The notes under the pieces were generated by a model that worked only from the letters and a program-made list of their open reading frames with translations, made no database searches and was not told where the DNA came from. Positions 1 to 58,658 of a stretch of DNA of 64,000 nt are shown here, one piece after another; position 1 is the first letter of the stretch, and each line of letters opens with the position of its first letter. A program made the translations under genes and the position numbers. This stretch comes from Hyposmocoma kahamanoa (lineage: Eukaryota; Arthropoda; Insecta; Lepidoptera; Cosmopterigidae), in NCBI RefSeq assembly GCF_003589595.1, contig NW_020653851.1, positions 22,827,425 through 22,891,424 on the forward strand, written 5' to 3'.

Positions 1-130
1 ATCGCGTATAATTGTTTTTTCACACAAACCAACTTTTCGGGCTCTTTACCAATCCTATGGTCACGGTTGATAGTCGACAAACCAACGTTTCAGGTCCTTT
101 ATAAGTCCCATGGTCACGGTTCTGCTATAC
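1..130 (-). repeat. Repeat family A copy (truncated by window start)
   Basis: It carries the motif AAACCAACGTTTCGGGCC-like followed by CCATGGTCACGGTT, partly duplicated at 76-122. The same motif recurs at 33800-33898 (opposite strand) and inside the TIR element at 51446-51637. It is probably a nonautonomous DNA element. Confidence 0.6.
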
Positions 131-1248
131 GATAACAACGTTCATAAAGTAACCATTGGCCACATATGCCTGAAAATTTAATTTGAAAAAGAATGACTTT
201 GATCCACCTTTTCATTTCGATTAAACGGTCTGTGGTTCCTATGAACATTGTTATCGTAATTCAAAATATAATTGAGCGTTCCTGTAAATATGTTGTGGCG
301 CTGTTTATGGTCATCTATGGAGATTATGTGTCATCTAGTGGTCTACCATGTCAAACCAAAACACTGCAAGTCCCTGTACAGTGTTTTGTAATTTCATAGC
401 AGCAACAATCCACCGGCTGTTATCAAGGCAAAACAAATTAGGTTGTTTATTCAGTGAAATGGCATACTGTACTAAATATAACGCAGCTGATTATTATATG
501 ATTCCGTGAACAAACAGCAGACGGTTATAAATATACGTGTGTTTAATCGAAGTGCTACAAGGTGACGACTTATGACTAATTAAATACTGTTAATCATTAA
601 CAACGTCATAATAAAATTGATATACTGTGCACACGACACAATATTCTATAGCCGAATATACACACCTGTATTCTGCATATTTTTAATCGCCTTTAAAAAA
701 GGAGCAGGTTCCCAATTCGGCTGGTTTTTTTTATGTGCATGTTACGCGATTGTGAACCGATTTTACCGAAAGAGGGTACCTCAGTATTGATCCTATTTAA
801 ATTTGAAGAAACTATTCCACTTCTATGGGTGCAAACTAGGGGATGAACCTGGTTTCGCGCAGTTTCCGTTTACCGATTTCAGTAAAAACTTAGCAAAACA
901 GATATAATTAAAATAAAAAACCGATAAACAAAGTTTTGAGGTAGGTGTTTTCTAATAAAAAAAGTACCTAATTAATAATTGACGTCACGTACCTTTATCT
1001 TGTTTTATATTTTTTTAAACCTCGACGTAAAAATATAGAAGTTATATTTTTTAAACTTTACGTATCAGTCTGTCTGTGGCATTATAGCTTCCAAACGGAT
1101 AGATTGATGTCGAAGTGATTTTTTTATTTATATTTTATTTTAAATTTACCAAGAAACAGTTTCCAATTTACATACAATTTAGATCCGAATAAACAGTTAA
1201 CAATTTAAGAACACACAAATGTTAATAAATCTTTTTGCTCATTCACAG
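131..1248. other. Intron upstream of the first visible Unc-89 exon
   Basis: No coding exon was recognised. Roughly 680-960 matches a dispersed repeat also present at 12515-12760 (listed separately). The remainder is AT-rich intron ending in the acceptor attcacag at 1248. Confidence 0.6.
678..960 (+). repeat. Dispersed repeat (family C), copy 1
   Basis: Shares with 12515-12760 the sequence order: CTTTAAAAAAGG-like, CCCAATTCGGCTG-like, ATGTTACGCG, GGGGATGAACCTGG-like, TTTCCGTTTACCGATTTCAG-like, and an A-rich end. Two degenerate copies in introns of one gene indicate a mobile-element origin; the class is unknown. Confidence 0.55.
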
Positions 1249-48976
<47,728 letters not shown>

Positions 48977-49540
48977 CACACGCCCTGCAGCTTCACCGCG
49001 GTTTTCTAACTCCGATAGGGGCGGGGCGTTCGGATCCCGAAATTTGTTTATTTGTGACACTCGAGTGGATTGACAAATTAGCGGAGATTTCCGAAGCCTT
49101 GTTTACTTTTGGAGTTGCAAAGCCACATCTGGACACTTGGTGTAGCTAGAGACGCTCGGATCGTAGTGACGTTCCACATGTAAATAAGCGTACGATTAAG
49201 GTGCAGAGAACAAGTAATTGGAATACCGGAGCGAGTAGCGATAATAAGACTGAGAAAGATGAAAAAATTAAAGTGAAATATTCATAGAAAGTTGAAATTG
49301 GATCGAACCAAGTGTCCCGTTCACAACAAACACAATTTTTATAAAATAACGTGTACAGTTTCTCTGACCGCGCGAAATCTAGTCATAAAACAAATTTTGT
49401 TACGAAACTTTGTTATATTGTTAAGTATCTATTTATTTATTTATTCTATACAATTTTTACTATTTATTACAATTTATACTAATTAGTATATGATGCTCCA
49501 GTATTAAGAACGCTTAATAAATGAGCATTGATTTTATTAC
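48977..49540 (+). other. Unc-89 3' UTR with poly(A) signal
   Basis: After the TAA there is no further reading frame of note. An AATAAA hexamer lies at 49516-49521 in an AT-rich stretch, followed by T/GT-rich sequence. It is the first convincing plus-strand poly(A) signal after the stop, implying a 3' UTR of about 560 nt. Confidence 0.65.
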
Positions 49541-49854
49541 TTTGTTTTATTTCATAGTCTGTAATTGACTAAGGATCAAAGTCGTTATGACCATATAATT
49601 TTTCGAGAAAAACACGCAACAACAACTTTACATTTTTAACATGCCAATATCTACTGAAGCTTTGGCATTGGTGCTATTATTATATACAATTTCTGATACA
49701 ACAGTGACTGATATATATATTACTGCGATTTAAAAACTTTACAACTCAGTTTACTGCGTAAGGGACCGGAAACGAATGTTTGTAAGTAAAGCTTAATGAG
49801 CTTTATGTCAATTCTGTAGCGTACAAAAACTACATACGGACGTTGCAAGATTTA

Positions 49855-50110
49855 ATTGCACCTTCCCCTTTCCATCATCAGAGAACCAGATGTGAGCGGG
49901 GGTTCCTTCCACCCCTATGCTGTGATATTCCTAGGATACGCACGAAGTGTTCCGCTTCCACATTTATAAGGCAAACAGCTATGGAGTATTCACTGTCTGC
50001 AGACTGAACGGTATAACTTGGGCCTTTTCAAGGCGAGAGTGAATAGGCATTTTTTCACGTCATGTCACTTTCCATCACGTGAGAGAATCAAATGCGCACT
50101 TTAAAATAAG
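49855..50110 (+). pseudogene. Jockey-like non-LTR 3' fragment
   Basis: CCTTCCCCTTTCCATCATCA, CCACCCCTATGCTGTGATAT and CCTTTTCAAGGCGAGAGTGA parallel 29850-30060. It represents the same element family with about 200 bp left. Confidence 0.65.
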
Positions 50111-51445
50111 ATACGAACTAAATACAGATCGCGTGACTTCAGGAAAGTTCTCGCGCAGTTTCGGGAATTCCCGCAGCTGCCGTATCGTATCTAATTTGTA
50201 CGTTACATAATTGCCATAAAGATCATTATGCTATGTACAATTTCGTTACAAATTCCGTTTCCATTCCATTCCGCAGTAATGTAAATTTAATATATAGGTA
50301 TGTATAATATGTTGTTGTAAAATCTGTAAGAAGCAGCGATATGTACCATTAAAATTTGACATAGTACTTGAATAAAAGATAATCGTAATAATTAATATAC
50401 AGTAAATTGATTTATTGCTTGGTTCAAGGAGAACTATACCAATTATTGTAATACAACAAAGTTATACAACAATATCTTACCATGTTTATTTAATTGTTAC
50501 AATTTAAAAAAACACACAAAACAAGCACAATTATTTGGCCAGGCATACTAATAGCTAATTTTAATTTATTCATTGACAAAATTGTAAATATCATATTATT
50601 GGAAATAACATTATGAAGTAGATTTAAATTGCAATCCCATGTAAAAATAAAACCGTAATCCTATACACGACAATAATATACACGAATTGATAGATTTTAA
50701 TAACAGATGAACTAATTACATGGCAATTTTTTTATGAAGCGGTTATAGTCTGTCTTTTTTAAAGACGGAGTAAATTGACATTTGCAGGGTTGCCAGATTT
50801 CTTAAATTTTTAAATTGTTATGTAGTTGTTGTTGACAGTTTTATCGATAGCTTGTGAAAAAAAGGTAAAATTTTGCCAAAAATATCTGAATATTTAGTGT
50901 TAAGACGTTCTTTAGTTTTACATCGAAATAAATACACATTTTAATAAGAACTAACGGATTTCTTTATCTATGTCGAATTAAAATAAAAATCTTTAAAATA
51001 TGTCTCCACTTTATATTTTGATGCAGTGTATGTATATATGAACCAGGGTTGTCACTGATGCAGTGATTACACAGCAGATTTTATGTATTTAAAAAACGCG
51101 GAAAATTTACATTGTTACTGAAATCTACATGAAAAAGATTTCTATTTTCTTTGGTATTGTAATAAAGTATCATTTCAATGATTTTATTATAATAAAAGAA
51201 TCAGAGTTCATGAAAACGATCAATCGGTCAAGCTTAATTGTTGTGGAATTTTATCGAAGTTATATTTTAAAAACAACAGCTCACCTGCCTTTTAGGTCAT
51301 GTGGCGTATAAAACATCCGCAATGAACATCCGCATCAATGAATTTGAATGCTGATGCGGATGCGGATATTCGCATGATGGTTCAGATGAACCTGTGTTAG
51401 TTGGAGGAATTATGGGCCAACGATGATTCAAATAACATTAAACTA

Positions 51446-51637
51446 TAGGAAATGAAATTATTTTTCCGGATTTAAATCGTGTATATTTGTTTTTTCAAAC
51501 AAACCAACGTTTCGGGCCCTTTGCAGATCCCATGGCCACTGTTGAGTCAACAAGTATACATTTGAAATCCGGATTCAAGTATACATTTGAAGTCCGGAGT
51601 ATACATTGAAATCCGGAAAAATAGTTTCATTTCCTAT
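51446..51637. mobile_element. TIR element containing the family-A motif
   Basis: AGGAAATGAAATTATTTTTC at the left is matched by an inverted GAAAAATAGTTTCATTTCCT at the right. The interior holds AAACCAACGTTTCGGGCC and the repeated block GTATACATTTGAAATCCGG. It is probably a complete nonautonomous element of about 190 bp. Confidence 0.65.
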
Positions 51638-52154
51638 GTGTAACAATCGCGAAAACCTAAGAACTCTATATCAAATTAAACAAGTTCGCCAATTTATTGC
51701 ATAAACGTAACCTACATTTAGTCGATAAGAGTATTCATCGACTGCAACCACTATCTGATAGCAGGCGGGCAACACTTCATTTTACTCCATCTTCAAAAAA
51801 CACACACTATAGGAGACTTTGAAATGGCATCATAATTATTTGGCTTAAGACATTCCAGTTGCAAGTACAAAAAATAAGTTTGTGCTACCTCCACATCCAA
51901 CAGGTGGCAAATCAATTTGACGCATCTAGAAATTATTATTTTATCATAGGTAGTCACAAAGCTGTAACTAGGTCTCTGTGTAAAATAGCTGCAGTGTTTC
52001 AAGCTATTGAATATACTCTATCTATCAATTCATAATCGTTTTCATATACGCGTATATCACTTTGAGAGTATTTAAACTTTCCCTAAAAAATATTACGACA
52101 AAAATAACATGAAGTAAAAGAGCTACGTAAAATGACTTAGTGTTATCACAATTT

Positions 52155-55100
52155 TCATCTTTTGCCCTTGGAGCCGGCGCTGGCAATGTATTCCTGTACC
52201 TTGATTTGGAACTCCGTTTTGTTCTTTTTGTACATTTCTGCTGCTTCTATGTTGAGCGGATCTTCGAAGTTTAAGAGATCCTGAAAAATTAGGTTCATGG
52301 AATTAGTCAACACAAAACAACAAATTTTAAAAAAATGCACAAAATTTCTATTCAAATTGTGAATCTTAACAGATTTTGCTCTCAGTTGCATTAGTAAAAG
52401 TTGGAAACATAGTTTATTTATTTTTTAGATTTTATTATCTAGACACGCATGTAAGGTCATGTTGTTTATTTTATATTAAAAAGAATTATGAGTACCAGGA
52501 GTGTCATAATAACTATTCATAAGTATGACCAACCGACAAAAGCAAGCTCAATCTTCGGCCGAGCATTGCACAATCAACAATCCCTGCGGATGCCTTGTAG
52601 AAAGGTGAAACCATGTGTCAGGTATATTTTTGGTGGTACTATTTGTGACTTTAATTGCGCCCGTGTCATTTATGTTTTTGGCAGTTTATTTAATTTCCGT
52701 CATGTTAATCCACAAGACATCATAAAAGCTTTTAAATCAACACATGTTAAAAAAAACTGAAGATCTCTGGGGCATACCAACTAAAGTTATAGACTCAGTT
52801 ATTTCCCCACATTTAGCTGTAGCTTTCAATAGGTGTGTTGACGAAGGTGTTTTTCCCGATTTAATGAAATACAGCAAGGTTATTCCCTTATTCAAAAGCG
52901 GTAGGAAAGTTAATCCTAGCAACTATAGGCCCATTTCAATTTTACCAGTTTTAAGTAAAATATTCGAAAAGGTTATGCTGACTCAATTACTGTCCTACTT
53001 CGGTAGGAATCATATTTTTCATAGTGAACAATACGGGTTTACTAGTGGTAGATCGACTAGCGATGCGGGGGTAGCATTACTAAAACACATCTTTGATGCC
53101 TGGGAAAGGTCCCAGAACGCTATTGGTATTTTCTGTGACCTCTCAAAGGCATTTGATTGCGTTGATCATATTACTCTTATTAGGAAGCTGGAACATTACA
53201 GTGTAAATGGCAAGGCGTCGAAACTTGTCTCGTCATATCTCAACGGTACAATTCAGAAAGTAGACATAAATGGAGTGACTTCTTTGGGTTCTCCGATAAA
53301 AATAGGTGTTCCTGATCTCAATACTTGGACCTTTCTTATTTCTGGTTTATATTAATGATTCTTTGTTAAGGACCATTTCGAAATAGTGTTGTTTGCTGAT
53401 GACACATCCTTGATTTTTAAAACAGACAGACATGACATTAACTATGACCATATTAATGATACCCTCTCTAAGGTAGTTTATTGGTTTAATTATTGGGTTT
53501 AATGCTTACAATTTATTACTTAATGGCAAGAAGACAAAATGTGTTAAATTTGAATTACCTAACATAAAATCAACTAGTCCAAGCATAGAAATAAACGGAG
53601 AAAAGTTAGACCTTGTTAATAAAGCAGTCTTCTTGGGAGTGACCTTAGATAGTAAACTTCAATGGTTTCCACATATATCTTCCCTGGCCAGCAGATTAAG
53701 CTCCGCTGCATAAGCAGTCTGCAGAATACGAGAGCTTACCGATGTTAGTACTGCTAGACTAGTTTACTTTAGTTACTTCCATAGTATAATGTCCTACGGG
53801 ATTCTCATGTGGGGTATTTTTAAAGCGATTTTTCTCTGAACTTTTAATTTGCTGCTTGTATCTTGTTCTTTCCAAACACAGATAACAATGCACACATTTA
53901 TAAGATATACACGCCTGAACATTTCAGGCCAAAAAATTGAAAAAAAAAAAAAAGAAAAAGATTAATTACTTACAGTAAATAATGAATTAAGTCCCCACAC
54001 AACATCTTTAAGTTTCCTCGTTGGTGCCCAACCATGCTCATCTATGGAAGTCTGCCGCAGCAAAGACAGACAGATGTCTCCATCCACATTGATATTTGGG
54101 TGCCACAAGCGGGTCATGCATTTTACTTTGGGTGGCTGGAAATAATAGTGAATAATTGTGTTTACACTTCACAAGTAAATAAGCTTCAAGAATTGTAAAG
54201 TGGACACACAAACACCTTCTGGCGGTATCTTGAAGGTATTTTGATGCTTGTAGAAGCACTGCAATGGTGCAACTGTATAGCGGCAGCCCTATGTTTATAG
54301 TGCTTCAGTAATTTTTAGTTCACTAATTGTGAAAAAATCAAAAGACTGAAGTGGCGCTGGTGTGGACACACGGTAAGATCAAGAAAAGAAAAGTGGACAT
54401 AAGGTGTGACACATTGGTATCCAAGAGATGGAAAGACAACAAGCGCCATTCTCGGCGCCGGTCGGCACAATTCCGTTGCTTATGGAGAAATATGGAGGAG
54501 ACCTATGTCAGAGGGCAACCAGAACCTATTCTGATGTTAGAATTAAGAATTATTACTGTTAGAAGTAAGCGTTAGATTAAACTTAGAATTAATTTAGAAG
54601 TAATCCGTGAATAAAGGCTATTTTTATTTATTTATTTATTTAATTGTGACTGCAAAAGTGGCGCGTGCATCTTACAACAGTGGCACTGCAACTTCGCTTT
54701 TAAATATTGTATGAAAATTAGTAGTGTGTAGCTACAGCCCCACAGTGGTGCCACTGCAGTGCTTCTATAAGCGTTTAATGTGGAAGCCCCCTTACACCAT
54801 CTTCACACTAATATCATAAACAATATTTGCGTTTAGATTTTGCAGAATGGCTCCATGGATTATTAAAAAATTGCGCCTTTTATAATTGTTTGAGCTCCTT
54901 GCATTGTTTAGGAACAGAGAAATAGTCTACTTACTGCCATATTGTAGTCTTCTGTGACGAAAATATTGAATTTAAATTTGCCCCCTTGCCAGTAACCTTC
55001 GTCTGGAGCCACCGTTAATACAAAATCATTTAACATGTTTGGGTCATCGAAACTAACACTGCACGTCGTGGGAAGGTTCTCAGTCATCTCTTGCACTTCT

Positions 55101-55207
55101 TTCACTAGTAATTTGTCTCTCACAGATATTCTTCTACAAGGTTCCGCGCTAACACCATTCGGCGGCTCCGTATGTTCCTTTTTCAACTTCCTATTGAGTG
55201 TAATCAT
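52155..55207 (-). CDS. UBE2F: NEDD8-conjugating enzyme UBE2F (E2)
   Basis: UBE2F is the E2 that transfers NEDD8, chiefly to Cul5 with Rbx2/Roc2, in cullin-RING ligase activation. Minus-strand exons are 55207-54935 (91 codons), 54135-53974 (54 codons) and 52280-52155 (41 codons plus TGA), all phase 0, giving 186 aa; human UBE2F has 185. The N-terminus has [17 protein letters not shown] and [13 protein letters not shown]. Exon 2 holds HPN (residues 103-105) and the active-site Cys113 in GDICLSLL, then [20 protein letters not shown]. Exon 3 gives [15 protein letters not shown]. This last motif and [10 protein letters not shown] distinguish it from UBE2M/Ubc12. Both introns carry dead retrotransposon fragments in the opposite orientation. 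It is divergently paired with Vps25. Confidence 0.95.
52660..53825 (+). pseudogene. Non-LTR reverse transcriptase fragment in UBE2F intron 2
   Basis: It lies antisense to UBE2F. The frame 52744-53310 has [32 protein letters not shown] and [12 protein letters not shown]. It shifts frame near 53311 within the GVPQGS region and again before [11 protein letters not shown] (about 53388), and reads on to SYGILMWG near 53815. These are RT core blocks, including the FADD catalytic motif. It is 5'-truncated with two or more frameshifts, so inactive. Confidence 0.85.
54340..54640 (+). pseudogene. Non-LTR 3' terminus in UBE2F intron 1
   Basis: [18 protein letters not shown] and, in other frames, WYPRDGK-like and RRWEDDI-like remnants resemble the WAGHVAR... 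tail of retrotransposon ORF2. It ends in AATAAAGGC and a (TTTA)n tail at about 54610-54640. Confidence 0.6.
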
Positions 55208-56042
55208 GGTAAAAACTATTCTAGTTGTATCTACAACGCTATTAACATAGCAAAAATTTATTTATGTGGAAGTAACAGCGATTTCTTTTGAGAAAAAGCC
55301 AAAATGTGGGAAAGATTGTCTGTATCGGTTGCTCGATCTGTCACATTTGTCAAAAACTCAAAACATCAAAAACCATAGACAAAATTACGAGAAATAATAT
55401 GTTCACTCCATACAGCTCTAAAATAAAAAATAAGTTCACCAGCATAATGTTGGGTCGTGAAAAAATTTTCATATTTGATATTATTCCTATATTATTGTTA
55501 TGTTTTTTCATATTAACGCTAACGCGTGTCAAAAGTTGAAATTACTGAACGAAAACGCTGGAGCTATTTTTTCCCGTGTTGTCCATTTCATCATCATCAT
55601 TTTAAATCTAGTTTTTCTTTTTCTTGCTTTTTTGACCTACTCAACATAAATATCATATTTATGAACAAACGTGTTTTATTTGATAAACATAATTATGTAC
55701 ACACAATACATCACTTTTCATTACAGGTAAATTGTTCTTCTTTACGTAGCAATCATTGACTTACAATATATTTGTAAGTCAATGGTAGCAATAGTAAAAT
55801 TCGCAAAACATGTAAAGATCATTGGTTCAATAAATATAAAAATAGTTTTACTCAATACACACAGTCACATTGTGAATGAACTACTCTAATTTTCATTACT
55901 CATTCGAAAACCGTTCCATAATCATAATTCATATACGTCAATGTCAAATGGCTGAGTAATCAGCTGGTAGCTAAAGAAAAAGCGAAATATTATATTTTTT
56001 CTTAATTGAAAGAGCAATTAGGCAGGGAAAGTAGTGTTAATT
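55208..56042. promoter_or_regulatory. Head-to-head intergenic region UBE2F / Vps25-IPPK
   Basis: The 835 bp separate the start codons of UBE2F (minus) and Vps25 (plus), so the promoters of both, and probably of IPPK, should lie here. I see no clear TATA box or initiator to define start sites. A 31-bp MITE remnant (55754-55784) lies inside the region. This is a positional inference. Confidence 0.5.
55754..55784. mobile_element. MITE family with 8-bp target duplications, copy 4 (TIR-only remnant)
   Basis: Just 31 bp remain: CATTGACTTACAA joined through a few bases to TTGTAAGTCAATG, still flanked by a perfect GTAGCAAT duplication (55746-55753 and 55785-55792). It lies in the UBE2F/Vps25 promoter region. 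Confidence 0.85.
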
Positions 56043-58658
56043 ATGGCAGACATTACGTGGCCTTGGCAGTACAAGTTCCCTCCCTTTTTTACGTAAGTAA
56101 ATCCATTTTTTGGTCATAAGAAAATTAGGCTTAAGTTAGCGTCCGTAAATATGGATTTACTAAGAAAACCTTGGAGGTATATCAACGAAGGCAATAAACA
56201 TATCGTTCTTAAAATCATGGGTACCGCCCACGTTTTACGTCTCATCAAGGAAGGTGAGACAGAAGCAGATTTGAAAAGCATACAATTGTCAGTTGATTTT
56301 GTAAATAAAGTCATGTTTCCTTTACTAATCAGCGATTGTTGCGTTTTACAAGAGCTTAACGTGCTTTCTGCTGAGGAGATTAAAGGTATCAGTGTCAAAT
56401 TGTCAAGCTGTCGTCCAGGATACCGGAAAACCGAATCGAAAATAAGTTGTTACACAATTAGAGCACAAGATCTATCAATTCTCAGCCCTAAATGTGAAAC
56501 AAATTACTGCATCGAGATTAAACCTAAAGAAGGATTTATTGCAGCAAGCTTTAGGAAGTTTTCGAAATGTTACTTCTGTTTGAAACAGTTTTTAAAATTG
56601 CAAAATGGTCAAATTGACAACATAAGTGAATATTGCCCTTTGAATTTATTTTCTGGGGACAAAATGAGAATGAGACATGCTTTATTAAGTTTAGTGAGTA
56701 ATCCACAGAACAACTTCAAGATTTTCAAAGATGGGAACATAATATATAGCGACAAAAACTCATTAAATGAATTTGAACATATAGTTCAAAACATGACACT
56801 TTTTGGTGGCTCTACAAACCTTTTTATTGACTTCATAGCCGAAATGCTACTGAACAATAACGAAACTACAAATTCCATAATACGAGACACTACAGAAATA
56901 CAAGTAATAAACAAAGAAAGAACAAAGTGTTTAGAGGAAAATCAATTGAATAACAATACACTGCTATACAAACTGTTGGACTTACAAAAACTGTCAGAAA
57001 AGTTTTCATTTTGTTCTTCATCGAACAATGAAGGCAACCTAGACTACATATTGTCCATACTTCAGCTAATAAAAATGGAAAACTTGGATCTAAGTCGGAA
57101 AACCGACACAGAGAAGTTCATAGAACTGTGTGATTCAAAATATTTAGCAATGATATCATCAGTAGTAAAAGACTGTTCATTGATGATGAGCTTTAGTTCA
57201 AATTTCATTGAAGGATATCACACTATTCAAATCGGAGAGTCTAAAATACCATATAAAGTGTCTGTCACAGATCTAGAACCAAAAACCATGAAGACATTAG
57301 AGAAAAGGCAGAAAACTGAATTTAAACTGATTGATATTTATCAGAAGCATATCAGTTTTCTTTAAAAAATAATTGAGTGTAAGTATTTTCTGTGGCAAAC
57401 TGGTTATTTTGCTCAAATGTTTAAAATATGTAGTGCTAATATTTTACAAAGTTACCAATGTAAGCAGTAAAATATAGAAAAAAAATAGAAAATAAAGTTA
57501 TGATCCTAACAGCATTATGTTTGTATTGTGCTTTTTTGCTGTCCACCACCTAGAGAAAAAAAAAACTCCTTTGTTTGTTAACCTGTTAGTATACAATGAC
57601 ATGTGCACCAAGATACTCACAGGTTGTATTAAATTAAATTTGTTCAAAAGATATTTTAACATATTTATCTATTGTTACAGAATCCAACCACATTCAGAAA
57701 CAAGAGCAAAACAATTAGAAGCTTGGCAACAACTTATAGCTGAGTACATGAAGGCGACAAAGCAATCCACCATAGACATAAGAGAATCACAAAACAGTGC
57801 TCTATTTAACAATACAGAGATTAATAGAAAGTTGTCACAAGAAGCCATTTTAACTATTCTAGAAGAAATGGCGCGAACGGGGAGAGCCGCGCCCATCGAC
57901 AAGAGTAAAAATGTGTGGGAAATATACTGGCACTCATTAGACGAATGGGGCAATATGATTTATAACTGGGTGTGTAATAATGGAATGAATAATTCTGTCT
58001 GTACTCTTTTCGAATTAAGGGAAGGTGACAGTACTGTTGATGAAGGTAGGTACAAATGACTATCAACTTAACTTTTATTACATTAAAAACTATACCGCAA
58101 CTATATTCATAATAAACATATTTAGGGTTACCATGTTTTAGAACCAGTCATGTTAGCCAGACATTTGGGTAACGAGACCGTACACTGGCGTATTACGTAG
58201 TAGTTAGTTCAACATTTATTATAATGTAAAACCATGAATCTTAAATTCTAATGCAGTAACAATAAAATTAAATAATACAAAACAAAACTTGGTCGGATAT
58301 AAAAAGCCTAACAAAAGCCGGACAAGCTGGACACTGTGTAATTGGCCGGATACGAATTCCAAAAAGCCTTGCTATGTACAGCTTTGTCTAGACGCCTGAT
58401 AACGCTAAATATAACACTATAACAGATATTCTTTTATTTAAATATCTGGTTATTTTGGAATACTAAACAAAATTTTAATTTTGTAGACTAGACTTCTTCA
58501 ATTGTTAGAAATAAGTCTATTTAATAAACTTCCTAATAATTTCAGAATTCCACGGCCTCGACATGAGTGTGCTGCTAAAGGCGCTGAAGTCTCTTGAGAA
58601 AAAGGGTCGCTGTGAGGTGATGGACTTTGACGAGAACCAGGGCGTCAAGTTCTTTTAG
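56043..58658 (+). CDS. Vps25: Vacuolar protein sorting-associated protein 25 (ESCRT-II subunit)
   Basis: Vps25 is the ESCRT-II subunit that recruits Vps20/CHMP6 for sorting ubiquitinated cargo into multivesicular bodies. Exons are 56043-56092, 57681-58045 and 58546-58658: 528 nt, 175 aa plus TAG; human VPS25 has 176 aa. The N-terminus MADITWPWQYKFPPFFT carries the family WPWQY-FPPFFT signature. Winged-helix 1 includes QNSALFNNTEINRKLS; later come WEIYWHSLDEWGNMIYNWV and NNSVCTLFELREG. The end GLDMSVLLKALKSLEKKGR ... GVKFF is diagnostic. Intron 1 (1,588 bp) contains the complete IPPK gene on the same strand. A possible poly(A) signal lies near 59564. Confidence 0.96.
56151..57365 (+). CDS. IPPK: Inositol-pentakisphosphate 2-kinase (IPK1), nested in Vps25 intron 1
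   Basis: The enzyme phosphorylates Ins(1,3,4,5,6)P5 at position 2 to make InsP6 (phytate). It is a single uninterrupted frame of 404 aa plus TAA. Family hallmarks are WRYINEGNKHIVLKI at the N-terminus, the EIKPK motif (residues 122-126, in CIEIKPKEGF), a CYFCLKQFLK region, YCPLNLFSGD, NNFKIFKDG (187-195), and the C-terminal VTDLEPK (about 372-378). The start has A at -3 and G at +4, and the in-frame codon at 56094-56096 is a stop, so the protein cannot extend upstream. AATAAA at 57491-57496 lies before Vps25 exon 2. Lack of introns could mean a retrocopy, but no second copy is visible and the frame is intact. Confidence 0.92.
   Translation: MDLLRKPWRYINEGNKHIVLKIMGTAHVLRLIKEGETEADLKSIQLSVDFVNKVMFPLLISDCCVLQELNVLSAEEIKGISVKLSSCRPGYRKTESKISCYTIRAQDLSILSPKCETNYCIEIKPKEGFIAASFRKFSKCYFCLKQFLKLQNGQIDNISEYCPLNLFSGDKMRMRHALLSLVSNPQNNFKIFKDGNIIYSDKNSLNEFEHIVQNMTLFGGSTNLFIDFIAEMLLNNNETTNSIIRDTTEIQVINKERTKCLEENQLNNNTLLYKLLDLQKLSEKFSFCSSSNNEGNLDYILSILQLIKMENLDLSRKTDTEKFIELCDSKYLAMISSVVKDCSLMMSFSSNFIEGYHTIQIGESKIPYKVSVTDLEPKTMKTLEKRQKTEFKLIDIYQKHISFL
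57491..57496 (+). other. Poly(A) signal of the nested IPPK gene
   Basis: AATAAA lies 126 nt after the IPPK stop and 185 nt before the Vps25 exon-2 acceptor, inside Vps25 intron 1. Its use would end an IPPK mRNA without disturbing Vps25 exon 2. Confidence 0.6.

Larger units (their letters stand above)
49541..52154. other. Intergenic region between Unc-89 and UBE2F
   Basis: AT-rich, with no reading frame I can support as a gene. It contains a jockey-like fragment (49855-50110) and a TIR element (51446-51637). The 3' UTR of UBE2F should run into its right end, but no minus-strand poly(A) signal stands out. Confidence 0.55.

Noticed and set aside
57517..57680. N-terminal extension of Vps25 from an upstream start codon
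   Set aside because: This is intron sequence: a strong acceptor at 57680 and the exon-1 signature WPWQYKFPPFFT at 56043 give the family-typical protein.
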